Origin: Eopsaltria australis
Lineage: Eukaryota > Chordata > Aves > Passeriformes > Petroicidae
NCBI GenBank assembly: GCA_034509425.1
Contig: JAVTVJ010000220.1
Coordinates: 1,984,001-2,048,000, forward strand
DNA: 64,000 nt
Direction of reading: 5' to 3'
Below the pieces are notes generated by a model that was not told where the DNA came from, did no database searches, and saw only the letters and a list, made by a program, of their open reading frames with translations. Made by a program: the position numbers and the translations under genes. Below, piece after piece: positions 22,620-35,499 of this stretch (position 1 is its first letter; each line of letters begins with the position of its first letter).

Positions 22620-25600
22620 TTGCGTCGGCCTTGATGCCTCACTCACAGCATCGCTCCCACATGACCTGGATGCATTTCTGTGTCCCACGGTGTCCTTTAA
22701 TTCAGGAATATTATCTGTTCTTGGAAAGGTTAATTACATTAAAGGAGTGGATCCCTGTTCCCATTTCTTCATGGCTTCATTTATTCTGCCTTTCATGTTT
22801 TGATCCCCTTCAGTGCTTTGATCCCTCATTTCTGCCATTCCTGAATGGAAGGAGAAAGGAATACCCTGGCTGGGACCCAAGCACGTCCCAAAGTGACACA
22901 AACTGAAATTAGGAAAAAAATTATATTTTACAGCCTCAGGAGCTGTAGTGCTGCTGGCAGCCCGAATGCCATCTGCATGTCCAGCACAACCACGGGCCTT
23001 GGGAGTGGACAGATGACCGCGGGCTGTGCTGCAGGATTAGCAAGCACCGGGATGAGACCATCACTGCTGCAGCCTCCGTGCCCGGGACCTGCACTGCTCT
23101 GAAGGCACTGACAGCATCACTGGTGAAAAATTGCCCTAATTTGCTGCTCTCATAATCAGGCCAAGGCGAAGCAGCAGCTTCTCCTGGCAGCAGCGGCTGC
23201 TCGTGAATCTTCCTTGTGGGAAACCTTCCTGAGATTCAGCGTGTGGGAAGGGCAGGAGGGAATTCTGCGCCTTGCAATAGCATCCTCTTCCACTTCAGCT
23301 GCTACCCCAAGCACGGGAGATGCCCTCTGTGCTGTTTTAATTGGGTGCTGCTTGTAATGAGACTTTATTTGTATTAATTACTTAAATTATGTATTTATGA
23401 GTTGCTCTGAGTACACCATCAACATGTTTAGAACCATAACAAGCCTCGAAGAGTCAGCTCCTACATGAGGAAGCTGTGGACTGAAAAACCAGATGCACTG
23501 ACACAGTGTGCTCCCAAAATACAAAATCTTTTTTTTAAACCTATTGTAAACTTAATAATTACTAGCTGGCTTAGCTGCCAGTCCACCAACTGACCAGCAC
23601 AGGTTAACAGGACTGGTGTTGTTGGTAAATGTTTGTAACAATGCATTTATCCTGGGCAGACACAGGAGATGGGCAGTCCTTGCCCAGCAGAGCTGGCAGT
23701 GAGGGAGGTGGAGGAAGGGACAGAGACAGTGGTGAGGAAACAGCCACACAGTCTGTGACTTTTTAGCATACAAGTGGTTTTATTAAGAGAAAATCAGTAG
23801 AAAAGGGAGGGAGAAGAGAGCAGGAGGCGGTCAAAACTCGGATGAGAAGACAACCAGGAGTTGGAGAGAGCAGTGGATCAGAGGGATGGGGATTTGGGGC
23901 CGTGGAGGGAGCAGTGGATCAGAGGAATGGGGATTTGGGGCCGTGGAGGGAGCAGTGGATCAGAGGGATGGGGATTTGGGGCCGTGGAGGGAGCGGAAGG
24001 GCGCCGGGACAGCTGCACTCAGCATTCCCTCAGCTGCGATTAGAGCTGCTCACAGCAGAGACGTGATGCTCACCACAAGTGCCCTTTATCTGCAGCCATC
24101 AGCAGCAGTCACCATTCTGCTCTGAAATCAATTGTTTGTGCAGAGCTGTGTGCCTGGAGTGGCCATGAGCCATGTCCACCATGCTGGCAAATGTAAAATA
24201 CAGGGGCACATGCCTTGGGCAGGTGAGTGCAGGAAGCTTCGTGGGGCAGCGCATCCTCAGGGAGAAGCAGAACGAAAAAATCCCAAAACTGCTGCCTGAG
24301 ACTGGAATTTGAGCAACTGTATCTATTTAGCTGAAGAAAGTTGTACAGATACACAAATAGCACCACGAGGAGAAAAGGCAGGTACCCAGGAGCTGTGTAA
24401 GCCAGAGAGGAGACAGCCCAAACCCACAGCTGCAGGCTGAAGCCAGACTAATTGAAATGAGAAAATAGGCGTTAATTTTTCAAAGAATGAAGTTGATTAG
24501 CTGCTGAAACAAATTACTGAGGAAAGTGAAAATCTTCCCATGTGATAGTGCTTTCTATTCAAGATAAGAAGCCTTTCCCCAAGTGGGCTCCAGCCATGCA
24601 CACGTTGCTGTGTTCAACAGAGCAAGGATGGGGTGAAATGTGGTGGTCTCTGCCCTGAGAAGGTGAAGAGGTGACTTTGAGGCCCCACCTTGATTTTAGG
24701 AAATGAATTGAAGGCTGTGCTGTTGGCATCTATTTCTAAATCCCTCCTGGGTGGTGCTCTGAATTTCAGTTTGTGCTGCCACCACAAAGCATAAATGCAC
24801 ACAAGGAAACTTTCTGAAAGTTTGGACCTTAGCAGCAGCCCAGAGGGGGCAGAGTGTTCAGCTCGTGTTGTCTCTTTGCTGGTCAGCAACAAAGCCCTGA
24901 CTTACATTTGGGCAGCACTGCAGAACCACCAGCAGCAGCTTTGATGCTGGTCCTAAAGCAATTGCAGCCACACCTCTCTCACCTTTGCACTGTGTTGTGC
25001 ACAAGGAGGAGAGAATTAGGGAATGCCCACACAAAAAATGTAAGAATCGAATCTCATGTTGTTGCTTCTATGGAAATGAGTAAAGTACAAAATTTGCCAG
25101 GAGGAACAGGCTCAAAAGCCAAAGGGTGAGATCTCCTGTATGTTAATGGTGATGGAAAGGAGGAGAAACGGGACTGACTGGTTTGCACAGGAGATTGAGG
25201 GTTCCCATCTTGGAAGGTTCTGGGAGGATGTAGCACAGACCTGTCTGGGGTCAGGTTCACTCCCTTTGCAAGCTGAAGATCTGGTGGTGTGGTTCTGGTA
25301 GAGGATCTGAGGCAGGAGATGAGGAGTTATTAAAGAAGGATTTCACCTTGAACTGGAGAGTCTGAGGGACCCCATCTGACAAGGCTACAGGAGGTTTTGT
25401 CTTCCTCACTGAAATCAGTTGATCTGGCTCTCTGCCACACATCAGAGGGTGTGGAAAGGGGATGAAATGTTCCTTGTCTCCTCCATTGATACCATGAAAA
25501 TGCAGTGCATTGTGCTGGTGCTGCGGAAAGGCCCCTCCTTTGCCCAGCTGCTGCCTGGATTGGGTTGTGCTATCCCAGTCGTGTGCCAGAACATGCCCTG

Positions 25601-28600
25601 CGATGCTGCCCCGTGCCCCATCCATCACCCTTCCCTAAAAAACCTACAGATGAACCTCATGGAGGCGTGGATGAACAGCAACGTGAGTGTGACATGGAAA
25701 AACTCGTGGTTTGCCATGATTCCCTTGAGAAACCCGAGGCAGCAGCAAAGGAACAGCTTCCTTCCCTCTGCAGGAGGTGGCAGAAGAGCAGCAGAGAGCA
25801 GCAGGCACCTTCTGGTAGGTGATGGAGTGGGGGCATCAGTGTCTCTAAGGCAGCGCCAGACCAGCAAAACTGTCCCTCTCTGCTGCGTCCTGGCACAGGC
25901 CAGGCTCTGTTGGCAGCCTGGGGAGGAGCTTTAGTGAAAACAAATGTTTGTCTGGTGTTACTGTAGTGCCACAGACTTCAAGGAACAAACAGAGAGAGAG
26001 CCCAGCCCCTCTTTGAGTAGTGAGTGCAATCTGCTGCCACAGCTGATGCTGGAGGAGAAGATAAGAGAGAGAAAAAGATAACAGCTCTGGAGTGAAGATG
26101 AAAACACTGGGCAGAAGATCTGTGGGCGGATGAAAGGGAGCCATTTATTTGCAAATAAGTTGCTAGATCAGGCTCCATGTGCATCTGGGCAGCTTCTAAT
26201 ACTATGGGCTTATTCAGAGCTGAGAGTTTTGACTGGAGTTGGAGGCTCTTGAGACATCAGCCCACACGTCTAGGCAGTAGCTGGTCCAAGTCTGTCCTGT
26301 GCCAATCTAAGGGAAATTTAAGGGTCTTCTTCACTTTTTACCATTGTTTTTGTGTCTCTCTGTAGGAAGTCAGTGTGGCTGCTCCATGATTCATTCCCAT
26401 GAGGAAGCATGATTGCAGGTCCCCAGATGGTTGCAGAGGCAGAAGAGGGGGCAGATAGATATTTTTACAGCCAGGAGAATGCAACTTCAGTATACAAATT
26501 TGGCCTGGATTAGAAGATCTGAGGGATATACAGAATGATTATTTATTTATTTGTTTCCGAGGCTGTTTTCCTCTTGGCTCCTGATTAGGCTTTAGGAACA
26601 CTGAGGAAGGAAGAGGCTGCTGCCTGAGCAATCCATCCCAGGATTTAAACTCAGCCTGATATCTGCTCTGTGTGTTCCCTGGGATTCAGCAGAGTCCACT
26701 TATTGAGTCCAGCAGAAATAGCTTTTTGCTTCCTGGTTTCAGAGGAGGTGTTAAGTAGGACATAGATAAATTTGGGAATATTAGTAAGGGAAGAAGGGCA
26801 GCTATTTCTTCTGAAATAGATCTGTGATAATAGATCTGTGGGCAGAGAACTGTGAAGAGCTGCCCTTTGTCGAGAGCTAGAGGATGAGACGTTTGCAGAT
26901 TGGAAACTTTTTCTGATTCCAATAAATTATTGGGCAGAAATGGATGTTTGGGAGCATTTCAAGTTTCTATATAGGCAGCCCTGTCTGACACTGAGTCCTG
27001 CAGCATTTAAGCTCAGGGAGTGTCTTGCTGATGTCAAGTTCAGGGCTGGGTCATGTCCTGCACTGACATCTCAGTCTACAGGAATTTGGGGACTGCTGTG
27101 TGACAGTGCAGGTGGACAGGCCCTTCTTGGTGGCATCTCAGTTTTAAGGTTTATCAGAGTTTTCCCTGAGATGCAGAGACATCAAGTTTCACATGGTCAG
27201 GAGTCTGGAACAGGCTCTCCCCACAGAAGGAAGGAGGTCTGAGACTGTGAGGCAAAACCCTGCAAGGCACTGTCTGTGCAATTAAAACACTGCAGTGAGA
27301 TGAAACACGAGATGCAGAGCAGAGATAGTTGGAGGCACTGAGAAACAGAAGCATTTTCAAGTATTTTGCTGCAGAGGTGACTGGAGAATCTGCCTGATTT
27401 TCTCCCTGTGCTGTCCTTCACCAGGTGACCCATACTGGGATCCAGAAACCTCCGGGTGCCAGGGCAGGAGTGGGCACTAAACAGAGCTCAGGCACCAGGC
27501 AGAGGAGAGCCCCAGGGCTGCAGAGCTTTGACCAGAGCTCATCCCTGTGCCTCCTTGGGCTGATGCATGGCTGTGATTTTTGGCTCAGGAACTGACCACA
27601 GCCCAGTTTGCTCTGGGCTGGGCGAGGATCCGCTCGCGCCTGGTGACGCTACAAAGGCGGCCAAAGGCCAAGTGCTGTCACTGGAAACCAACTGTGAATT
27701 AATACACAGGGAGTGATTAATGTGCTTTTTAAATGCATTCATGTCCTGTCGCACTGGCTGCGGCTCTTGTGTCACATTTGGCGTTCTCAGAACATTTATT
27801 AGCCTTACAGATCCCTTGATTATTGCTTTCTCTTTTATAATTAAGCCATGAAACTCAGCATGGTGCAGCTTATGCAGTATTAATTCATGGCTGGCGTGTT
27901 CTGCCTGCGCCCTAGGATAAGGCTAAATGCTGGCAGCTGGATTGCTCTCTGCACAGTTGCTATTCTGAAAATTTTTAATATGATTATAAAAATCACATTC
28001 TGCTTGCATATGGGCAAATTGGGGCTCTGCACTGCTGCAAGCAGGGGTGAGGTGGGGTCTGACTTTCTCAAGAGCAGAATCAGTGTTGGGAGAAGGGGTT
28101 TCCTCCTGCCCCAGGTGCTGGCTGATGCTCTCCAGGTGGATGCCATTAGCTCTGCTCTGGTGCTAATGCAGCCCCATGAGTTCTCCACTCCCTGCCCACC
28201 CTTCCTAGGACACGCCTGTGAAAATGTGAGTTTTGCAAATGAGTTCTGTTCCACTCCTTTTTGTCCTCCTTTTCTCCATGTGAGAGTTGAGTAGAATTCG
28301 GGATTTCCTGCGAGGCTGCAGCTCCACGGCCCCTTTCTGTCAGCAGCAGCTGCCGTGGATGTCTGAATAGTTTTCCTCCTGGCTGGTTGCTCCTGCCCCC
28401 AGAACAACAGTTTAACAGTTTGTGTGGCCATGTGGTGAGCTGAAAAGGGAACAAAAATAGCATTAAACATGTCTGTTTTATTTAGTTCTTTTTTATTTTC
28501 CCTCTCCTGGGAACTAGTAGGAGTGACTGCACTGAAGGAATTGGAGCTCAGAGCTACTGGAAGGGAAATCACTGGAATGACACAGACCCAGTGCCCCAGC

Positions 28601-29600
28601 CACTGCTGACCCAGAGGCAGCAGTTTGAATGCAGAATTCATGAGGTCTTTGCTGGGCTGGGTGTTGGGCCACTCACTGCTTCCTTTGGGTAAATCCAAGC
28701 AGTTTTGCAGCCGCCTTCCCCAAGGCAGGAGCTGCAGCACAGGGTGGGCAGTGATGGGCTCCAGCAGCTCTGCCCACATGGCTCTGGTCTCCTGGGAGTT
28801 CTATCAAATTTCAGATGTGGGGTCAAAGTGCCAGCTACTGCAGAGCAGTCATTCAGTGTCCCTCGTGTGCTCTTCATGGCCACAGATTCCACGGGGGAAT
28901 GGCAGTTCCACCTGGCAGTGTTTGTATTGGTGACACACATTCCCACACTGCTCAGGTTATTGATTACTGCCCATCAAACCATTCCTGGAGAGACCCGACT
29001 GCTGATCATCTCAAAGCTTCCGTGTCAAAGAAAACGGTGCCAAGCCCTGCGTGCAGGATGCAAAGCTGTAGTGCAGAAACTCTTTGAGCTCAGACGTTTC
29101 CATGGAGATGAATCTTTGATCTCGCTGAAATAAATAAAGGGCGGGGAAGATGCTCCCAAACTAGGGAGGAAGGCAAGGCTGATCCCTACGGGGCAGAAGT
29201 TCTCAACAGGAATTAGGGTGACAGGAGGCTTCTTTTTTTATCCCATCCCTGATGCCATTCTGTAGTGGCAGGGAGGTTGAGCTGAGTGCACGTGGAGAAC
29301 GTGCCTTTCCTGCAGCCAGACAGACACTGCACCTTGGAGCTGCCTGATTTGATGCTGCTGGAGAGCCAGACCTTTGTCTGCACTGCAATATTCACCCCGT
29401 GCTGCAGCATTTGGAGAACAGTTTTAACACTAGTGCGAGGCACGCTCGTTTTCTTGTCTGTGGAGCAGCAATCTGAGCGATGAGAACAGCCAGGAAAAGT
29501 GCTGTGTTTATGGGTAAAATATAGGGGGAGGGGGGGGAATCACATTTTATTCTGGTGTCATGTGCAAAACAGAAGTGTTTACGATGCCGACGTGGAGGTG
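22620..29600. other. Intergenic region without recognisable genes (left part)
   Basis: No exon of a known family can be read on either strand. Open frames of up to 299 codons (27880-28779, minus) show no family resemblance or splice context. Contains a 41-bp triplicate and AT-rich blocks that could be enhancers (23340-23450, 27620-28030). Confidence 0.5.
23868..23990. repeat. 41-bp tandem repeat, three nearly identical copies
   Basis: Copies start at 23868, 23909 and 23950 with the unit GAGCAGTGGATCAGAGGGAT then GGGGATTTGGGGCCGTGGAGG. They differ by about one base (GGGATG versus GGAATG in copy 2), so the duplication is recent. A partial fourth copy follows. All three plus frames stay open through it, because 41 is not a multiple of three and no unit holds a stop. 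Confidence 0.97.
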
Positions 29601-29629
29601 GTGACCAAAGGCAGCAGCCAAGTTGGCTT

Positions 29630-30075
29630 TATCCACACGGGTGAGCTTTGACCGCGCCGGCAACTCGTGTGCTCTTGGAGCTGCCGGCAGGATCTGTCAC
29701 TGCTGGCACTGGAAACTGCGGCTTCCGTGGATGGAGCAGCAGAGAATTCATTAGGGAAGGGTATAATTAGCAGAGCAGTGTCTGAGAGCCGCTGCTCGGG
29801 GTGGCTGCGGTCACAGCCCCGTGGCAGGAGGTTGCGGGGCGCGGCGCCCGGCGCTGGCAGCGGGGATGATCCCGGTGTTGGAGCCCCCGGAGCCGCCGCT
29901 CCGCTCCCCCGGCCGCGAGTGCCGGGCTGGGCACGCCGGGTGCCGCATTTCTCGCTCCGCTGGGCACCCGCGTGGTGGCTTTGCCTGGTCACTTCGGATC
30001 TGCTCACGGGACAGTGACGGATCCGGCCCTTTGTCTGCGCTGCCAGCACGGCCCCAAACAGGTTTTGCTGCAGCG
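29630..30075. promoter_or_regulatory. Orphan CpG-rich segment, possible promoter
   Basis: CpG-dense stretch (GCGGGGCGCGGCGCCCGGCG and neighbours) in the middle of a gene-free region. A plus-strand donor-like GGG/GTGAGC occurs at about 30080 and a minus-strand CCC/GTGAGC near 30005. No coding exon is attached on either side. It could be an alternative far-upstream AMZ1 promoter, an lncRNA promoter or only a GC-rich patch. Confidence 0.4.
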
Positions 30076-30079
30076 TGCG

Positions 30080-33000
30080 GGGTGAGCAAACTGCTGTGGA
30101 CAGTTGGTGCAGCGCTGCTTTTCCTCCTTTTTTTCCTAAATAATCTTCCATAGATGCATTGAGCTGCCAGTTGTGCTAATTAGGGTCTCTCTACTCTAGG
30201 GGTTTTCCGGCTAAATGGTGCTTAAGTACCTTGATCCCATCCCTGCTTTCCCTGGAGCAAGTGACCCTTTTGTGCCTTGCTGGATCTCAGGCTCCCGAAT
30301 GACGTGATCATCATGTAGTGTAATTTTAAATTTACAGTTTAAATATTTTATTTCTCGGGATAAATGTTGTTTACAGATCTGAAATCTTATTGTCTTTTCT
30401 GAACATTGCAGAAAGCTTCAGTGTTGAACAAACCCCACAGGTTCCCTTTAGAAGCCGACAAGTGGGGGTTTTTGTTGACTTTGTTGTTGTTTCACATGAC
30501 CCTCACTGGAAACACTGTCACTGCTCTCTGTTTTCAGAAATGGGCCATTTGTCTGGGAAGGCCATGTTGTCTAATGCACTGCTTCACTGGGAAGGAAATA
30601 CGTTGGAAGGGCATGCAATATTAAAGGTATTTTGAACCAAACTCACTTCAACCGATTTCAGTGGAAGCTTTAGCCTTGTTTTCACAGGGCTCTTTGTCAG
30701 AACCTAAAGCACAAAATACTCTGTTGGGTCAGAGCTAAGGTTACTGGATAGTAATGAAAACAGCATTTTTATCCTCAATTACATGGACAAGACAGGATTG
30801 CTGTGCAGCCACAGCTGTTTGTCTCAAGCCTGTATGGGTGTTGTCACTTAGCAACCACTGCCATTTGTGTTTTAACTGCAGCTTTTTTGTTGTTGGCACA
30901 TAATGAGAGTTGTAATCACCAGATCAGTCCCATCGAGGGTGTTTGTTATCGAGAGTGATGGGGTTTAGGACTCACCTGTGCCCCAGCCTATAAGGGCTAA
31001 ATCAGGAGAATTTCGTGTGTGATGGCTATTGCAGCTCAATAAGGGTTTGTTTTGGAGCTGGCTTGGCTGGGCCAAGTCATGTTTCAAGATGTACAGGCTG
31101 CATTCACCATCTGCCAGACCTGGCTCTGCAGCTCCTCCGTGCTGCTCAGAGCCCAGCCCAGCCCAGAACTGGTTTGAGGCCAAAGCTCTGGGTGCACAAA
31201 GGAGGGACCAGCCTGGGCAAGCCTGGATGTCCCTGGGCACAGCAGCACCAGATCCCTGCTCCCTCCTGCTGGCCCAGCCTGGGGGCTCAGGGAATATGGG
31301 GACAGTGGAGACTGGAAACGTGGAGAGTGAAGGATAATGAGATGGGAGAACTGAGGATTGAAGGTCTCTGTCTCTTGAGGGTAATTCCCACCTATCTTGC
31401 ATTGACAATCAGGGGAAATAGTCAGACCTATGAGAGTTCAAGCTCACGCTCTAGAGGAACTGGTCAAGGTTGTGGTTTAACAGCAGGTCTGATCTGGTCT
31501 AACCAAATAATGTCTCTCAAAGAGGTGGGTGCAGCCTCTGTCCCAGGCATTGGGTTCCTGCCCTGGCATGGAGGTTAACAACCAGGCAAGTGGGGAGTAA
31601 CTGCGTTTGGATGGGTTTGTCTTGGAGGCAGAGGTGTGAAAGGCATCTTTGCAGCCCTCTTATTTGCTCATTATTACATAAATAAACACTTTCAGCTGGT
31701 TTGCTCTGAGCAGAGAGTGGGTATTGGTATCACAAATAGAAACACTGTTTTCTTTAGTTTCATTTTGCTTTAGCTGAAGTTGTTGTGTAATTGCACTGGG
31801 AGCTCTGCAGGGACCCTTGGTGAGGGCTGCTCATGCCCCTTCCATCGGGGAGGATTTAGGAGAGCCCCCAGGATGTGTTTCCTTCCAGCTGCTCTGCTCT
31901 GCCTTGTCCAGATGAACACACTGCTCCTTCCAATCCCGTTTCTCCAAGGTTAAAGGCAGGACCTGTCCTGCCTCTGGAGCAGCACAGCTGACACAGGCTG
32001 AGGCTGAAGTGGTGCTTTATTTCTCAGCAGAGGACAAAACCCACACTCAGACCACAGAGCTGCTGCTACTGCAATATTTTTCCATTGTGAATTGCTGCGA
32101 TCTTCTGCAGTGAAGCTGGTTGATGAGTTTCCCCTCTAGTGCACACTGGTTTTTAGAAGCCTTGATGAATATGTAATGAAAGGTAGAGCAAATTTTATCA
32201 GAGGAGGACAGAAGGAATCACATAGATGTGCAAAAATTGATCTGTAATCACAGATCACTTATATCTAAGCTGAAGCAATAGCCCTAGACATTTATGGCCC
32301 ATTTTTTACTAAGTTGTGCAATTAGTGTAATTAGGCAAAGAATATTCTTTGTATTGTAAATGTCTAGTGTATTAAACCAGAAAATTAACAGCCATTCCTT
32401 TGGCAGCTTTCATAAAGCCATTGCTAGTGTAAGGCTGAGCCAAAGATGCTGATTCTCTCTAGTGTCTGAGTCTGAGCAGTCAAAGGATAAATCCTTTCTT
32501 CAGAGCTTTGTTGAAATGTGTTGAAAGCAACTCCAGGAATTTCCTACCTATGTACAGATCAGACAGCACAGCTTAACACTGCCCTGTGCAGATCTGAAAT
32601 GAGCTTTGAAATTTTCTTCTTTTGCAGCACCAGCCACCAGAGATATAATTTTTTTTAAGCTGTGATGTTTTGTGTCAGTACCACCTGTATTGCTCCTGCC
32701 TGCTCTTCACAGCCCACTTAGAAGCCAAGGACAGTCCTGAGCCTCCTTGCCTCTGGCACTGAGGCCCACGTGTGGCCACAGCCTCTGCCAGAATCAGCTC
32801 TGTGGGTGTGGGTGTTGGAAAAACTCTCAGTGGTGCCTGCCTCCTGCAGGAACCAAACACAGCTACAGCTCTGATGGGCTGAATGCTGGACTTTCCAGAG
32901 AAATCCATCCCAAAATGTCTGTAAGAGCAGGCCAGGCAGCCCCCTCCTTCCCTGTGCTGTGTGACAGAGAGAGCTGGTGGCAGCTTCTGGAGGGACAACT

Positions 33001-35330
33001 GTTGTGGTGCTGTGAAGTGGTTAAATAACAATGGCATTTGCTGAAGTGAATGCTCAGGATGCACCTGGGGGCAGCCAGAGCTGCTCAGGGTTCTCTCCTT
33101 GGGAGCCAAGGCTTCCCCCGAGGTGCAGCATCACCACAGCTCCCGGGCAAGGCTTAGCACAGAGTGTAATTCTGAACCCAGCAGGAAGCTGTGTGGCTGG
33201 GATAAGGATCTTGTGTGCACAAAAAAGTGTAAGTACGAAGTGGGTTTAAAATAAGTCGTGAATGTAAGCAAATGGGGTGGGGCTTGTGTGAGTCCCCACG
33301 TGTGTGAAGATGGGCAGCCTAGAGAGGGTATCCCAGTGTGAGGGATGATCCACATCAGCAGCTGTTGTGTTCCTAAACTTGGTAGCTAAATTTCCAGCTC
33401 AAAAATCCCACCCCATTGTTTTCAGTAGAAAGAATTGTGGAGTTTTTAGTTGGCTTTCACCTCCTTTAATCTCTGTAGCCCCAGGTTTTTATTCCACACC
33501 CTGCCCAGATGTCCATGACCCTTCCTGCTGCTCCCAGTTCCCAGGTGCAGGATGGCAGTGCCAGCACCTTGGTGTCAGTGGGGCTCCACTGCCACTGGAG
33601 CAGCAGAGAAAACAAAAGGCAAAGCAGGGAGCTCAGACAGGACAGAAATACAGAGTCAGCACTGTCACAGAGTTGTTGGAGGTGGAGACCTATTTTTAAT
33701 GAGAGGAAACAAGTCCTTAATGCCCCTTCTAAAGATAAGGAGCCCCCCCCCCCCAGTTTCCCTAGTTTGTTGTACATTTGATTTTTAGTGTACAAGTGTA
33801 TAAACACACATTGGACTGCAATTAGGCAAATGCTACAAACATAATGTCACCCTCACCCCAGCTGATTAAAAAGAAAAAGAGTTCCATGAAAAATTAATAG
33901 GTCTGGGAGTTGAGAGACCTTGGTAATAAGCAGTGAGTTTTCCTTCTGTAACAACTCACTTTTTCAATTTGCTGGTATCTGAGTAACTCCTTGGAGTCTC
34001 CTGAACTGCACAGCTCTCAAATGACAAGAGTTCCAGTGCTGAACAGGAGGGAGGTGTTCACCCAGCAACCTGCTGTCCCCTCTCCTGGAGCACAGCTGAC
34101 CTGCTGCCAACACAGAATGCTGCTTTTGGAACCGTGGTGCCTTCACTGGACAGGACTGCTGGAACTCCACAAACACTCCACACTCCTTTAAAAGCACATC
34201 CCTGCTCTCTCACTAACCCTTTCCATTTCTGAGATGAACACAGTGGCAGGAAAAGCTTGAATTTTAGTATTTTCTGTCTTCTGCCAGGTGTAGACCCAGC
34301 TCAGGTAGAATTGTGTGTCAGCAGCAGAGTTATTCTCTCCTAAAAACAGCTGCTGGTACAACACCCGAGGGCTCTGTCACACATAAAGCTGTGCAGAGCA
34401 ACAGGCAAGTGTGCTGCTCTCCTCAAAGGCACAGAGGAATCCTTCAGCCTCAGCAGCAAGAGATCCAAACTACACCTCACCCCACTGTACTGCTGCAGGG
34501 AGGAGATTGTACAAGTCCTTTCACTGCCCTAAAATCAGTGTGGTATTCCTGCCTCCTCACAGGCTGCAGGAGGATAAATGATGCTAAGTAACAGCTCAGT
34601 GCTGGAAAAGAACACACAATGGTTTGGTTTGATCTACTGCTAAAGGTACTCCTTGGTTTGGGGTTTTTTTCTAGGTTGCAGAAAGCTTCTTAGCACATGG
34701 CAAGATACTGGAGTAAGTTGCAAACTGCAATCTTCCCCAAGTTTTTTAAAAACAGGCCATTTTTTCTCAGCAAATCAGGTTGCCATTCACACTAGGGCTG
34801 TTGGTTTCTAATTGTTACCACAGCTAATAACAGATCAAATTTATCTTGAAAGAGCTGTGGGTGTCAGTTTCTCTCAAAAGTTAGAAACTATCTGAGTACT
34901 GGAGGAATGGAAAATAGGAGCACTTGAAAAAAAAACTCAGCAAAATGGACTTGCTTCTGGCTTCAATTAAAACCAAAGCCAGCATGTTGGTGTCACTGCT
35001 GAGATCAAACAAGTCTGTGATCTATAGGAGAAAATTTGTAATGCTAAAGATGATCAGATTTTGACTCTTTAAATGCCACTTTCTGCTCTAGACCTCAAAA
35101 TGCACAAGGGAAGCTGAGAGCTCTGTTTTTAGAATAAAATACAAAAAGGTCAAAACAAGTGTCCCTTAAAACCAGTGTCCATGAGTTTTAGCTACTCTGG
35201 CTCTGAAAGAAGCCTGCAGCAGCTTGTTTTCAGTCACTCTTTTGTTTTTTTTTAAATGCTTCCTTATGTAGGCATGGTCTGGTGCTTTCTTAAAAGACAA
35301 CTTAAAAAAAGAGAACAAATGCCATTCTTA
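30080..35330. other. Intergenic region without recognisable genes (right part)
   Basis: No coding exon or RNA gene can be recognised between the CpG-rich segment and the 3' end of BRAT1. AT-rich sequence at about 32200-32400 is a candidate conserved element. A 12-base C run lies at 33743-33754. Confidence 0.5.
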
Positions 35331-35359
35331 ATGTTTTTACTTTGAAAAAGAAACAACAA

Positions 35360-35365
35360 TTTATT
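35360..35365 (-). terminator. BRAT1: BRAT1 polyadenylation signal
   Basis: TTTATT on the plus strand reads AATAAA on the minus strand, 135 bases past the BRAT1 TGA, so the 3' UTR would span roughly 35340-35499. Confidence 0.6.
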
Positions 35366-35499
35366 GGAAATGACACTTTAAAAAAAAGTCATCAGTATTA
35401 AAGCAAAGATTTTCTAACCCATTTAACAGCTAACAAAACCATCCTCCTCCTCTAGAAGAAAACTGCTTAAGCACTGCTCCCTCAGAGCAAAAGCTGTGT

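Larger units (their letters stand above)
20900..22620 (-). promoter_or_regulatory. AMZ1: Large CpG island, probable AMZ1 promoter
   Basis: C+G and CpG density rise sharply, strongest at about 21480-22520. AMZ1 is the only gene on the minus strand that could start here: its first coding exon lies downstream and its acceptor implies an upstream 5' exon. On the minus strand a good donor, CG/GTGAGT, ends a candidate exon at 21855; a second candidate, AAG/GTCAGG, ends at 21786. The island is full of tandem repeats. Open frames inside it are composition effects. Transcription direction is inference. Confidence 0.6.

Noticed and set aside
25419..25934. 171-codon plus-strand frame and its 123-codon antisense partner as a gene
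   Set aside because: No recognisable family, no splice context, and open on both strands; insufficient support.
27880..28779. 299-codon minus-strand frame as a gene
   Set aside because: Composition is unremarkable, no domain or splice sites, and it crosses the AT-rich block that looks non-coding.
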